A DNA stretch of 64,000 nucleotides, from assembly GCA_034231615.1 (NCBI GenBank), contig CM067298.1:35532127-35596126 (forward strand), given 5' to 3'. A program made the translations under genes and the position numbers. Shown in pieces: positions 53,751 through 64,000 of this stretch. The notes beneath the pieces were generated by a model that was not told where the DNA came from, searched no databases, and saw only the letters and a program-made list of their open reading frames with translations. Position 1 is the stretch's first letter; each line of letters begins with the position of its first letter. The DNA is from Meghimatium bilineatum. Its lineage: Eukaryota; Mollusca; Gastropoda; Stylommatophora; Philomycidae.

Positions 53751-54022
53751 GCCCGTGTGTTGCCGGCGCCCGAAAGGGGAGCAAAGAATAGCAACACTGT
53801 ACCTTCCACGCATGTCGTAAAAGGCGACTAAGGAGGTTATGAGATGGATTTGCTGTCCCATCCCATATAGGGCAGAGACCCAAAGCCATGCTGAAGTCGG
53901 ATGTGTCAGGCCGAAAGGCGCAGATATCGCAGCAATGCTGTAAACTATGCCACCGCGCATTCCGTTCTACGGACTACATCCTGCTAATCTTCAGAAGTTT
54001 GAGAACGAACGCAGAAGAAGAA
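53751..54022 (-). mobile_element. SINE B copy
   Basis: GCCCGTGTGTTGCCGGCGCC to GAACGAACGCAGAAGAAGAA. Perfect 13-bp direct repeat GAACATGGATAAC at 53738-53750 and 54023-54035. Confidence 0.95.
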
Positions 54023-54104
54023 GAACATGGATAACATATAGTATATGAACATCAGTGTTGTAGCGTCAATAGTCACCAAAACGCTCGGCGTCCCCTCCCT
54101 TAAT

Positions 54105-54295
54105 TTTTTTTGGTCCATCAACCCAACATGTTTGGCTGTAGTGATTTTCTAGGTAATATAAATACTTTAGTGGTTAGCCATTGCTTTCTGAACGGTCCTG
54201 ATGCACAATTGCCTGGGGCGGGGATCGAACTCAGTACCCAGGTCATCACATACGCACTCTGTTACACGCCGCCACGGAGCTGAACTTGATTAAAC
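54105..54295 (-). repeat. tRNA-derived SINE (family C)
   Basis: The minus strand reads GTGGCGGCGTGTAACAGAG, GAGTTCGATCCCCGCCCC (box B-like), CAATTGTGCATCAGGACCG, TTCAGAAAGCAATGGCTAAC and CTAGAAAATCACTACAGCC, as in 16893-17095. Confidence 0.7.
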
Positions 54296-54929
54296 AACTT
54301 AAATAGCGCACACAATTTATATTAATTTTCAATAAACATTGCAGAAAGATAATCGATTCTTTGATAGCAACCTACTAGAAAATAAACTTGATAACGTATA
54401 ACACATTTACCTCCTAAAGAACTTCTGGCATATTTTCTTGTAATCCCTAAAGTCTTGTGCTGTTGCTTCCAGGTTCCACATCGTCTGGAAGAGTTGTATG
54501 AGTTTAGCAGTCATAACATGGCAAAGTCTATCACGATATAAATAGAAAATAGATGCCTTTATTAGCCAAAATTTTATTGGCGAAGTGTGGGTACTGACGT
54601 TTGATCTTGTAAAATCAATTGCACTGTGCGTTCAGACACTGGCTTCAGACTAATCATACCCTTAGATATAATTTATGATGATGTTCATTCTCAGAAATTC
54701 CCTATCTGTACTGAACATTTTCACATAAAAGAGAAACATGCACCTGGAGCTGCATTACAATATTTTATATAGGTATGGTTTTTTTAAAAGAACTAGTTAA
54801 CATTTTATATAGGTCCATAAATGCGTGTTTATGGTGGGGATGGGGGTGAGCTCACTACCTACTCTAAAAAAATATCACTCGGTGTCCCCACTCTAAAAAT
54901 TCACGCTTCGCCGCTGTTGAAAACAGTTA
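54296..54929. other. No recognisable gene
   Basis: ACATTTTATATAGGT occurs twice (54759-54810) around TTTTTTAAAAGAACTAGTTA. Otherwise AT-rich. Confidence 0.4.
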
Positions 54930-55190
54930 ATTACAAAAAGAGAATTGCTCACTCGCGTCATAGACAGCCCACATTTTGTGGACACATCATGAGAAGAAAG
55001 ATATGTTGTCACATCGTGACAAGCAAGTTGAAGAGCAAGAGGGGTAAAGGAAGACCAAGAGAAAATATGCTAGGCAACCTGGCTTTATGGTGCAGGAGAA
55101 GATCGAGAAAGTCTGTATCGGAAATTATTGACAGCACACGAAACAGAATATGTGGAAAAACAAGATAACCAAAGCCATCAGCACAATTAT
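54930..55190 (+). pseudogene. LINE C-terminal tail, RTE/CR1-like
   Basis: Frame 54821-55168 encodes HRQPTFCGHIMRRKICCHIV, TSKLKSKRGKGRPRENML and GNLALW. This is the FFGHxMRxxxxExLVTxGKxxGKRxRGRPRExxL block of RTE/CR1-like LINEs, the same lineage as 60205-60460. Beginning of the frame is unrelated. Confidence 0.8.
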
Positions 55191-55310
55191 AAGAACTTAA
55201 AACAAAGGGCACTGTGAATTTGGAGGCTTGGCGCGCCCCATGCGTTTATTCATTTAGCAACTACCTCGTCAAACTTTGGTGACTTTCCAGTTTTCAAATT
55301 GGCAATCACC

Positions 55311-55577
55311 CGTGTGTCGCAAGGGCCCGAAAGGGGAGCAAATAATAGCAACACTGTTTACCTTCCACGCATGTCGTAAAAGGCGACTAAGGAGGTTATG
55401 GGATGGAGTTGGCTGTTCCATCCCATATAGGGTCAGTGACCCAAAGCCATGCTGAAGTCGAATGTATCAGGCCGAAAGGCGCAGCAATGCTGTAAACCAT
55501 GACACAACGCATTCCGTTCTCCGGACTTCATCCTGCTAATCTGCAGGAGTTTGAGAACGAACGCAAAGAAGAAGAAG
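55311..55577 (-). mobile_element. SINE B copy
   Basis: CGTGTGTCGCAAGGGCCCG to GAACGAACGCAAAGAAGAAG. Flanked by AAATTGGCAATCACC / AAATTGGTAATCACC (15 bp, one mismatch; 55296-55310 and 55578-55592). A short internal deletion removes the GATATC of the core. Confidence 0.93.
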
Positions 55578-56394
55578 AAATTGGTAATCACCTAACTACT
55601 TCTTTGATTGGCTCTAGTTCAAATTGTGTGTCTATTTTTGCTCGAGTATGTGCCTTGGGAGCTTAACACATTTCCTTACGGTATTCCACACACTTCATAA
55701 TGCCCACACGCATGCCGCGTCTGTGACTCACTAATGGCCCACTAGACAAAACCACCCACGCAACAGAAAACCTTAGTAGATGACATGCTGTTATATGGAA
55801 GATTTGTAGCATGCCATCTATACAATTATATGCCCCTCTGCGTAGAAGACTCCTTCAATATGCATTGCACTAAGCCGAAAGCTGAAGTCTCCTGAGTATG
55901 AATGAAAGTTCTGGAAAAACCACCCCACAGCACATAGGAAGTAAAAACTAATCGCTCGCAATTCCTGGGGTTCTCAATCAATCAAAATGTCCTCACCAAA
56001 AGAAGTAGATTTTTATTTTAATAATAATTTCTTATTGCATTTGTCCTTATTTACACAATGTTGGCACTGTCATCATTGTGTCTAACGGTATTCCTAAACG
56101 CATTTATTCTTCGTCTGATACTAGTTGTAAATGAAATATAAACGTTTACATGTACATGTACACTAATGCGGTTTTTTACGGGCATGGACATGTTATGTCG
56201 GAAAATGTTAACGTCTGGCATGCGTTCAGGGTTGCCATATTACCATAGTCACTATGTCCACATTTGGCATATTTTATATGGCATGGAATTGTATTTTGGC
56301 GATTGTTATATTTTTTTAACATGGACACTAAATAAACAATTAGAAGACATAATTGATGCCTTTTAGATGGGTGTATATAGGAGAATAGGAAGAA
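55578..56394. other. Mostly unassigned; holds repeat G copy 3
   Basis: 55900-55975 (CACAGCACATAGGAAGTAAA, AATCGCTCGCAATTCCTGGG) is repeat G. The rest has short frames without motifs. Confidence 0.4.
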
Positions 56395-56705
56395 CATCAT
56401 GGAAAGAGAAAAAAACACATAAAGAAGTGCTAAAACACTTAATATGAAGAAAGAATTACTAAGAGAATTAAAGATCAGGCAATAAAATATTCTGGACACA
56501 TTAAAAGACATGACACCTTATTGAAGACCTTACTTGAGGGTAAAGTCAAAGGGAAGCGAGCAAGAGGTAGACAGAGATACAAGTGGGAGAGCAACATAGC
56601 AAGATGGACAGATTACAGTCTAGCAGAGTGCACCACCAAAACAAGAGACAGGGAATGTTGGAGATCTGTTGCAGCCAACCTTCGTTGTGGAGACGGTACT
56701 TGATG
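56395..56705 (+). pseudogene. LINE C-terminal tail, RTE/CR1-like
   Basis: Frame 56521-56703 encodes TLLEGKVKGKRARGRQRYKW, ARWTDYSLAECTTKTRDREC and SVAANLRCGDGT then stop. Upstream, in another frame, IKYSGHIKRHD. This is a well-known LINE ending (...VAxxxxGDGT). Only the last 100 codons remain. Confidence 0.8.
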
Positions 56706-57049
56706 ATGAAGATATTTTGGATAATGTTTTGCCATTTTTTCATGTTCCCACTTTCGTGTATTTGTTCCGTCTACAATAAATATTTTTTTTTAAATATTAT
56801 ATCTGTCTATGGTCTATCAACGCCAAATCGGTGCATAGGCAGAAACCAGAGCTCTGAGTTCGAGCGATGTGATGCTACTGTGTGAAACTCGTGCATGTTG
56901 TTGAAACCCACAGACATAGACCTACCCTATTTGATAGTTATTCTGAAATGACTTCCTTATTTTCTTTTGTCATCTGCTACCCATTTTAATGCTTGTAGTG
57001 ACAGCCTGTTTCATTCATTCTAAGTTCATGTCCGATATATCTAACATTT

Positions 57050-57460
57050 TCCTTTTGCGCTGAAGTTAGCGCATAGGGCAGAGGTCAGATCTCTCCAATT
57101 CTGTCTGTTCAAAGTTATTCTGTGGAGTTCTTGAATAGTATGAATATTGGTTGTTTTACTTTCTCTAAGCATTGTTCTTCTGAGTGTTTCTTTTGGTCTA
57201 CCCCTATCTCTTTTGCCTGTAGGTATCCATTCAAGAGATTGGTGGTGTATTCTATTGATGTCTGCACGTAGGACATGCTCGATGTAGGACTAACTGGGTT
57301 TTCTGATAACATCTGTGATGAAATTTTTATGTGTCTCTTATCTGATTTTATCATTCACTCCAATGGGTGTTAGTTATCCTACGAAGACATTTGTTCTCGA
57401 AACTCAGTAATTTCTTTTCTGAAGATAGAGTGCATTTCCAGCTCTCACATGCATTCGATA
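57050..57460 (-). pseudogene. LINE 3' end, CR1/RTE-like
   Basis: In changing minus frames: ENKCLRRITNTHW, RADINRIHHQSLEWIPTGKR, DRGRPKETLRRTMLREV, followed by a decayed Arg/Trp-rich tail. The last 120 bases recur at 9757-9883. The dead frame 57115-57354 covers part of this region. Confidence 0.65.
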
Positions 57461-57589
57461 TTTATAAATATATATATATATACTTTCATTTGTTTCTTTC
57501 ACTTTGACGTGTATGTGTTCTGGATTATTGTATTTGCTTCTCTGTAGGACATTGGGTGTCCTTGTTGTTCCATTTCGTTTCTTGGTTTT

Positions 57590-58380
57590 TTTTATAAATC
57601 ATCTGCTTTCTCATTTCCGATGATTCCACAGTGTGATGGTATCTATTGAAGGGCAATATCTGATGATTTTTGCATATGTCTTAGCTCTTGTCTCGTGTTG
57701 TGCAGAAGGCTTTAATTTCTGTTGTTCTGGATTGATTCTAGTAGGGATCTGCAATCTGTGAATATTGCTATCTTCTTTGGTCTTGGCAGCACTGGTTCGG
57801 TGAAGACTTTCAGTGCTTGATAGAGTGCACCTTCTTCTGCTCTAAAGTTGGATTGGAAAAGTTTTTGACACTATCTTCCTGTATTTGAGTCTTATAAAAA
57901 TTCCACCACCTCAACTCTCACTCCTCCTCTGTCGATACATTTGTGTAGACATGTGTCCATTTCTTGGGATTGTATTTTATTTCTATCATCTCTAGTGACA
58001 ATGCTTTTAGCTGAGGTGCAGTCTGGTATTCCTTATTAATTATTCCAGGAACATCTGTTATTATGGAGGCGTTTTGGAGATTATTGTCTGGCTCTTCAAA
58101 ACCCGTTAGTGTTTCAATTTCAGTAGGAATGTTTGTGAAGATATCTTTGTGTTGTTTATGGAGATGGTTGGAGATGCGACAGAAGCTGGTTCTCTTCAGC
58201 CTTCTTGTGGTTAATCTAGAAATTTGCGCATGCATCAGATGGTTTGGCATGCGCTTAATTCCCCCCCCCCCCTTTGCGCAACCACTCTTTCTTATCTTCT
58301 TTCGTCCAGTTGACAGATGTTTACATGTTTTTCCATTGCATGGATTAGAGTCGTTTTCATTTTTCCTGAGATTAGTCGAA
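57590..58380 (-). pseudogene. LINE RNase H region relic, ingi/I-like
   Basis: Frame 57918-58250 encodes RLTTRRLKRTSFCRISNHLH and KKWTHVYTNVSTEEE. These parallel NLSQGRLKRSSFIHQAKRLR and LWTRVYTDGSAQN of the full LINE (RNase H first block, Asp replaced by Asn). Plus-strand TTCCACAGTGTGATGGTATC at 57625-57645 is the HCG block. Many stops. Confidence 0.75.
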
Positions 58381-58737
58381 GTCCTGAATTTTGTACTTAA
58401 GATATGCGATCAGTATTTGTTTTTTTATGCTGATGCCCAGGCTGTCATTTCATATTTTTCTAAAGGTCTGATTGTACTCACGTAGTTTTTTCGGAGAATA
58501 CTAAGAAAATGCCACTTTGTTATTCATTTCTGCCCATTCTACAGATCGGTTTGTGTAAGCATGTGGAGAATGCACTTAATTGTAAAAAGTTCCTCAATTG
58601 CAACTAATTAGAAAATGTGTGCCATTATCTTCAGTAGATGTGTTACAAGCTGCAACAGAGTGTCTTCCATGTAATCCAGAGTTGTTCTATTGCAAATGGA
58701 ATGAAAATATATGATGAATGATGTTGTGCTTATAATT
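58381..58737. other. No recognisable gene
   Basis: Short AT-rich gap between a LINE relic and a SINE B; nothing recognised. Confidence 0.4.
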
Positions 58738-59018
58738 CTTCTTCTTCTGCGTTCGTTCTCAAACTCCTGCAGATTAGCAGGATGTATTCCGGAGAACGGA
58801 ATGTGTTGTGTCATGGTTTACAGCATTGCTGCGATATCTGCGCCTTTCGGCCTGACACACCCGACTTCAGCATGGCTTTGGGTCACTTACCCTATATGAG
58901 ATGGGACAGCCAACTCCATCCCATAACCTCCTTAGTCGCCTTTTACGACATGCGTGGAAGGTAAACAGTGTTGCTATTCTTTGCTCCCTTTTTGGGCCCC
59001 GGCAACACACGGGCGTGA
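58738..59018 (+). mobile_element. SINE B copy
   Basis: TTC run, GCGTTCGTTCTCAAACTCC, GCGATATCTGCGCCTTTCGG, CCTCCTTAGTCGCCTTTTAC, GGGCCCCGGCAACACACGGG. Direct repeat TTATAATT at 58730-58737 and 59019-59026. Confidence 0.93.
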
Positions 59019-59219
59019 TTATAATTTACCTAAGGATATTCTTCAAAAATATTGATCACAGAACGCTTATTAAAGTTTATTTCAACGATCATCGTTTACA
59101 ACCTGTTCTTATCTGTACAGCCATAAACGCTACAGAAATTGAAGGATATGTTTTTTGACCAGGATTTGTCAGATCTGAAATAACTGTATTTCTAATTTTA
59201 AGTTATGCGTTATAACTAG

Positions 59220-59700
59220 ATATTATCATCATCGCACCCCGACAAATCCATATGTGCTCCGATCCTCGTCTCCATAAATCCATCAAAGTATAGCGTTCGA
59301 TAGTTCCATTTTGAGGCTGATTTATCAATCTCTTCGTATATCTATTATATTTCTCTTTGCGGGCTGTTTTGATCTTTACACCAATCTTGCATAGTATTGA
59401 GAGCGACCATGATTTTGAAAATCTTGCGAGCGGACTAGATCCCTCAATGTATTAATTATGTCAGATCTATCCATTCATGATGATATAGACACCGAGGTCA
59501 TGCTCGCCAGTGTATCGGTCCGCTCCTTGTCCTCAACACCGGCATGTCTTGGTACGAATATAAAGATAATTTTTCTGGTCATAGATTGTCACAATAACTC
59601 CACCAATTGACGGCGGACGACTCCCGTTTCAACTTTGCGGATCACTTTCATTGAGTCATGAAGTATAAAGCATATTACACTGACACAAAGTTAATTTTCG
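59220..59700 (-). pseudogene. LINE RNase H and C-terminal relic
   Basis: Minus-strand pieces RYTKRLINQPQNGTIERYTL and SEHIWICRG match the end of 28066-28745 (RERMMVNQRRTGTVSQRVM, SEHLWTCLE). Further upstream pieces show the ACxGVEDKERTDTLA-like RNase H block. Heavily decayed. Confidence 0.6.
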
Positions 59701-59989
59701 TCGGTAAATAATATGCATATTAATTAATAGTGGTGAATTATAATGAGAAATCTTGTAATTTTTTTTTCTTAATAGGGCCTATCTTTCGCGTTTCACCTTT
59801 TGATACAAATGTGTTGCAACACTAAATACAGCAGAAAGCATCTACAGAAAATGAAGATATGTTTTCTGTTCTGATTTCGTATAGAAAGAAAAACATTAAT
59901 TGTAATATTAACTGATTATAATAAAATATAATGTAATATCTTGTAACATTTTAATGGAAAAAAAAACGTTTTGCTTTTTATTATCATCA

Positions 59990-60204
59990 TCACGTGGCAT
60001 ATTCCTTCGAGAACGTCGTCTTTGCAATGGATGTCCTGAACCCATCGCTATCCTGTGCCAATCTGCCGTCCTTCTCCGGTGGTATCTTCATACAGTCTTT
60101 TATGTCATCTGTCCATCTCCTTCTAGGTCTACATTTTTTTCTACTACCCGGAATTATGCCCTCTATTATGCGTCTTTCCGTGCCATTGTGGTTTTTTTTT
60201 TTAT
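59990..60204 (-). pseudogene. LINE C-terminal tail, 5'-truncated
   Basis: Frame 59990-60211 encodes NGTERRIIEGIIPGSRKKC, RPRRRWTDDIKDCMKI and GRLAQDSDGFRTSIAKTTFS then KEYAT and a stop. This is the typical IExKxxRGRPRRRWTDDI...RLAQDRxxFRxSV end. On the minus strand it starts right after an A-run that ends the neighbouring LINE. Confidence 0.8.
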
Positions 60205-61430
60205 TAATCAATCAAGTGCCATGCCGAGTGACGTAGGCGAGCATGTTTCTCCACGACTCTCTGTCTCTTGTGTTGTCAATAAGATCAGTTGGTGAACTTC
60301 TATCGTGTCACAATACTTGTTCATCTAGCAACTTTTCTCGTCGTCGTCCCCTGTCTCTTCTCCCCTATATCTTTCCAGTGGTTATTAAGTGTTCAATCTG
60401 TGTTCTTCTCAGCACATGCCCTAGAAATCATGATTGTATTAATTTTGTGTCATTAATTATTATGTTGCACGCCCATGTGTTGCCGGGGCCCGAAAGGGGA
60501 GCAAAGAATAGCAACACTGTTTACCTTCCATGCATGTCGTAAGAGGCGAATAAGGAGGCTATGGGTGGAGTTGGCTGTCCCATCCCATATAGGGTCAGTG
60601 ACCCAAAGCCATGCTGAATTCTGACGTGTCAGGCCGAAAGGCACATATATCACAGCAATGCTGTAAACCATGATACAACGAATTCCGTTCTCCGGACTAC
60701 ATCCTGCTAATCTGCAGCAGTTTGAGAACGAACGCAGAAGAAAAAGATTATGTTGCACCTTGGTGGTGTATGTCTTTTCGAGACAACCATTATTTCTGTT
60801 GTTTTCTTGTTTAAACTGATGCCTTTGTTTTCACTTTCTTTCACTACTTTACCTAACAGGGGTCGCTTCCTGCGATCAGTACTGTGCCGTTAACATATCT
60901 CAAGTAATTTATATTGCATCCTCCCACTTTTATTCCTGGCATATCTTCTATATTTCGCATAATGTTTTCTGTATACAGGGAGAAAAGATCCGATGACATT
61001 ACACAACCTTGCCTTGCATCCCTTTTTATCCTTTGAAATCTACCTATAGTGTTGTTAACTCTCATTTGTTTCCAATACATATTTCTTACTATTCTTAGAT
61101 CTTTCTCATCAACGTTAAGATTTTCTAGCAGTTTTATAATCTCATAATGCTTCACCTTGTCAAATGTTTTTCTGTAATCTATGAAGCACAGATAATGGTC
61201 TTGTTGTACTTCTATGGCCCTTCATTAATTTTCTTACTATATATCACAGATAGGGTATTTCTTGTGCCTTTTCCTTCTACGAATCCGCATTGTTCTTCCG
61301 CTATCTCAGGTTTTATTTTTCTTCTTATACGTCTTATTATTATGCGCAATAGAAGCTTGGTTATCTGACTCAGAAGGTTGATTGCTCTGTGATCTTCGCA
61401 GTCTACTGCACAAGGTTTCATTATTATATG
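60205..61430 (-). pseudogene. LINE RT relic, RTE/CR1-like, split by SINE B
   Basis: Order on the minus strand: DHRAINLLSQITKLLLRII and EEQCGFVEGKGTRN (61212-61421, RT motif 2 region); then VRNMYWKQMRVNNTIG and DARQGCVMSSDLFSLYTENI, a decayed motif B, with YLRYVNGTVLIAG, a decayed YADD (60853-61155). Then comes SINE B at 60471-60746, then FLGHVLRRTQIEHLITTGKI and REKLLDEQVL, the tail (60215-60460). The minus-strand 3' end is TGATTGATTAATAAAA. One insertion later cut by a younger SINE. Confidence 0.85.
60471..60746 (-). mobile_element. SINE B copy inside a LINE
   Basis: 276 bp from GCCCATGTGTTGCCGGGGCC to GAACGCAGAAGAAAAAG. Perfect 12-bp direct repeat ATTATGTTGCAC at 60459-60470 and 60747-60758. 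Removing the SINE and one repeat makes the LINE continuous, which fixes both ends of SINE B. Confidence 0.97.
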
Positions 61431-61794
61431 TCCGAAGTATTTATTTCAGTTGTGTATGTAAAATTGTGTTCATCAGACATCCTTCCTTTATATTCAACAT
61501 AGTGCTTTTTTCATAGTCTATTAAAAAATGTGCTTTCTAGTGTGTTTTATTTAGGGCACGAGGTTAGTGCTTAGGGCCTATGACAAAATGGGTTGGCGAC
61601 TATGATGATTGCATTGGACATTCAGATGAGATACTTAATACAAAGTAAATTTGAGTTTAATTGTAATGTACCAAATTTTGACTGACTTTTGCCTTTAGTA
61701 AGTTTTAATAGTTTATATCACTTTTTATAGTTTGAAAGTTTTGTCATTTTCTAGTAACATTTTGCTTTATCATTTTCCCAATCATTTGGCAGCC
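61431..61794. other. No recognisable gene
   Basis: AT-rich DNA with no repeat or coding motif recognised. Confidence 0.45.
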
Positions 61795-61872
61795 CTGCAC
61801 TATAAATAAAAACTTCAGATTGGCGGTCGCTTGTTTTCAACAACATAAATGGCGGTCTTACAAAAGTAAGGA
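61795..61872 (+). promoter_or_regulatory. Possible promoter and first-exon-like segment
   Basis: CTATAAATAAAAAC (61800-61813) is TATA-like, ATTGGCGG (61819-61826) is an inverted CCAAT/GC motif, and ATGGCGGTCTTACAAAA precedes GTAAGG, a fair splice donor (61849-61871). It would encode only MAVLQ and part of a codon before an intron. No downstream partner exon identified. Confidence 0.15.
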
Positions 61873-62319
61873 ATATCGAAACTAGAAAATTATATTTCAT
61901 ACATTGCTGATCACAGTGCTATTGAAACAGTTGAATACACAGTGTTGTAACTCTTGTTTGGGGTAAGTAGTTTGACCATGTGTTTTTGATAAATATGAAA
62001 TTAAATTGGCTAATAATTAGTAGAGTCGAGGCTTAAACTTTAAACTTAAACTTTAAGTAATTAGTAGGTACTTGGACAAAATTTTCAAAATAATGCTACA
62101 TAATTACAAATAATATAGCCCTTAAAAATTGCAATTCAACGATACCTCAACCAAGTCTGTACGTCAACCCTGAAAAAAAGTTACGAATTTTTTTCGAATT
62201 AATTTGACATCAAAATAGTTTACCTGATCATGAAACATAGGACATAGGAAAATATCTTGTCCCCACAAAATGTAGTCAAGCTGATAATTTTTAAATTATA
62301 TTTGTTATTTTCAATAATG
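61873..62319. other. No recognisable gene
   Basis: AT-rich. CTTAAACTTTAAACTTAAAC (62032-62051) is a local simple repeat. GGGGTAAGTAG at 61959-61969 is a strong donor-like motif without a supporting exon. Confidence 0.4.
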
Positions 62320-63180
62320 CAATATACAAACTATACATATTTTTGTTCGTGAAGACAAGACGCATCTATTGATCCCATTTCTGTAATTTTAAGAAGCACG
62401 TACAACTAATTAATATTCAAAAATGGCAGCTAATTAGCATATTTAAAATATAAAAATTAATTATATAGCAATTAAATATATTTAAAAACCACATAATATA
62501 TATATTTTTGTGTTCGTGAAGGCAAGGCAGATCTGTTGATCACATTTCTATAATTTTCAGATGCACGCAGAACTAATTAATATTCAAAATGGCAGATAAT
62601 TAGTGTAATTAAGATGAAAATAATTTATATAATTATTGAATATAATAAATACCATAGAAACTATATATTTGTGTGTGCGCAAATACTAGACGCATCTATT
62701 GATTACATTTCTATAATTTTAATATGCACGAAAAAAATGATTAATATTAAAAATGGCAGCTAATTAGCATAATTAAAATAAACTATATAAATAAAAAATA
62801 TAATAAAATACCACATAAAATATAAATTTTTGGGTTCACAAAGGCAAGACGCATCTGTTGATTATATTGTGCTAATTTTCATATGAAATTAGAGTTAATA
62901 AAATCCAAATTGGCGGCTAATTTGCATAAATAACATTACATTGAGTAATCTAGTTATTAAAATTTTTTTTGGTTTACAATAAAATATTATATAAACTATA
63001 CATTTTTGTGTTCTGTAAAACTAGACAAATCTGTGGATTGCATTGCCATACTATTTAGATACAACCAAAGCTGATTAATATTCAGAATGGCTAATTTGCA
63101 TAATTAATTATTTTTTTAAATATAGGATTGTTAAATATAATAAAATGTTTCTGCTTAAAAAGTGACAAAACATTCATGGA
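62320..63180. repeat. ~166-bp AT-rich tandem repeat, five units
   Basis: Each unit has TTTTTGTGTTCGTGAAGGC, AAGACGCATCTRTTGAT, TTTCTATAATTTTMA, ACTAATTAATATTCAAAA and TGGCAGCTAATTAGCAT. The ATCT landmark falls at 62364, 62531, 62694, 62853 and 63029 (spacings 167, 163, 159, 176). Divergence between units is considerable, so the array is not recent. Confidence 0.88.
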
Positions 63181-63194
63181 TTATGTGCATAGTG

Positions 63195-63256
63195 ATGTGT
63201 TCAGTTAGTTTTGTGAGCAGCTTGTGTGGAGGAATATTATTCATGTGCATCAACTG
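63195..63256 (+). other. Possible exon end with strong splice donor
   Basis: ATGTGTTCAGTTAGTTTTG to ATGTGCATCAACTG is open for 20 codons (hydrophobic, MCSVSFVSSLCGGILFMCIN) and is followed by GTAAGTAGAG, a near-perfect donor. No polypyrimidine tract precedes it. Could be the start of a secreted or membrane protein gene extending beyond the window, or chance. Confidence 0.15.
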
Positions 63257-64000
63257 GTAAGTAGAGATTTTATTTTTACTGTTTTACTTCTTCCCCACCC
63301 CCCTCCCCCCAACAAAAAAACAAACCATTATTCATATAATTATTGGTAGCATTATTGTGCATAGTCATGTTCTAGGAATAATAGTTGAAGAATTTGTGGG
63401 AAAAAAATTGTAACAAGAGTAACTTGTAGGGCCTAAGTCAGATTTCTTGATTATGAGCTTAATTTCCATGTCCTGAAGCATGGAAATTTTTTTGCATAAA
63501 TCCCCCCCCCCCCTTTTCCACCAACTACGGGTTTGCATGTTACCTCAGATCATCTATGGACCTTTGGTCAGCTTACATTTATGAAATTATATTTCTAAAT
63601 AACTACAAAAGAAAAAAACTGATGTTCACTATGCAGATTTAATAGCAGATAAATGCCAATAATTAGGCCTATTGATTATTTACAGTAACTATAGTGATTA
63701 CTGTGCAATTGCACGACATGCTTAGTCGGTACAGTAGGCCCAGCTATACAATACATGATTCAATACTACAATCCTAAGTAAATTTGCGATCAGTCTAAAT
63801 TTTTAATTGCTACAATGTATTTATTAAGCTTATGCCATAAATCAAACACCAAAGCCACTGACAACTAAGTTGTCAGCATGAAATATCGATGTCTTTAAAA
63901 ATTCTTTTCATCTTCCTGCAATGTCAAACTTTCTTAAAAGTACCAAATATCAACATTAAAATGGTCAAAGAAATTATTAAAACTACTAAATACTTTGTCG
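63257..64000. other. No recognisable gene
   Basis: C runs at 63296-63309 and 63503-63513; otherwise AT-rich without motifs up to the window end. Confidence 0.45.

Overview
The window looks like animal nuclear DNA from a repeat-rich, AT-rich genome, most likely a lophotrochozoan and probably a mollusc. That placement is inference. It rests on the style of the LINE proteins (an ingi/I-like element with endonuclease, reverse transcriptase, RNase H and a C-terminal Cys/His knuckle; RTE/CR1-like tails), on abundant short non-autonomous retroposons with triplet tails, and on long minisatellites. I see no rRNA gene, no intact tRNA gene, no CRISPR array, no bacterial operon and no convincing host protein-coding gene. 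The window reads as intergenic or intronic DNA built by nested insertions.

Layout. 0-10 kb: clustered short retroposons (called SINE A and SINE B here), LINE 3' fragments, a dispersed 41-45 bp minisatellite and a 21-bp array. 10-19 kb: SINE A/B copies, a 1.1-kb hAT-like element holding a 29-bp array, a pentamer/tetramer microsatellite joined to a LINE tail, and a 24-bp array of about 62 copies that begins inside a SINE B. 19-26 kb: degenerate tandem repeats, then the best preserved element, a 3.9-kb LINE on the minus strand (21784-25658) with an 11-bp target-site duplication and one frame break, followed by a hAT MITE with a perfect 8-bp duplication. 26-42 kb: LINE relics of at least three lineages, a nested SINE A pair, three minisatellites (about 17, 30 and 33-36 bp) and a TA-flanked MITE. 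42-53 kb: SINE A copies with clean duplications, RT relics, a CCHC-knuckle relic and an LTR-like terminal region with hairpin repeats in its leader. 53-64 kb: SINE B copies, LINE relics (one split by a SINE B), then a very AT-rich 166-bp tandem array with weak signs of a possible gene 5' end nearby.

How the parts work together. SINE A and SINE B share their 3' part with each other, and share a GAACG(C/A).A(GAA)n terminus with the full-length LINE and with a separate LINE 3' fragment. All have 9-15 bp target-site duplications, and most tails abut an A/T-rich target beginning AAT or ATT. The simplest reading is that the ingi/I-like LINE mobilises A and B. Several tandem arrays start inside a mobile element or its tail, so retroposition seems to seed the minisatellites that dominate the window. 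Repeat family names (A, B, C, D, E, F, G, H, I) are local labels, not database names.
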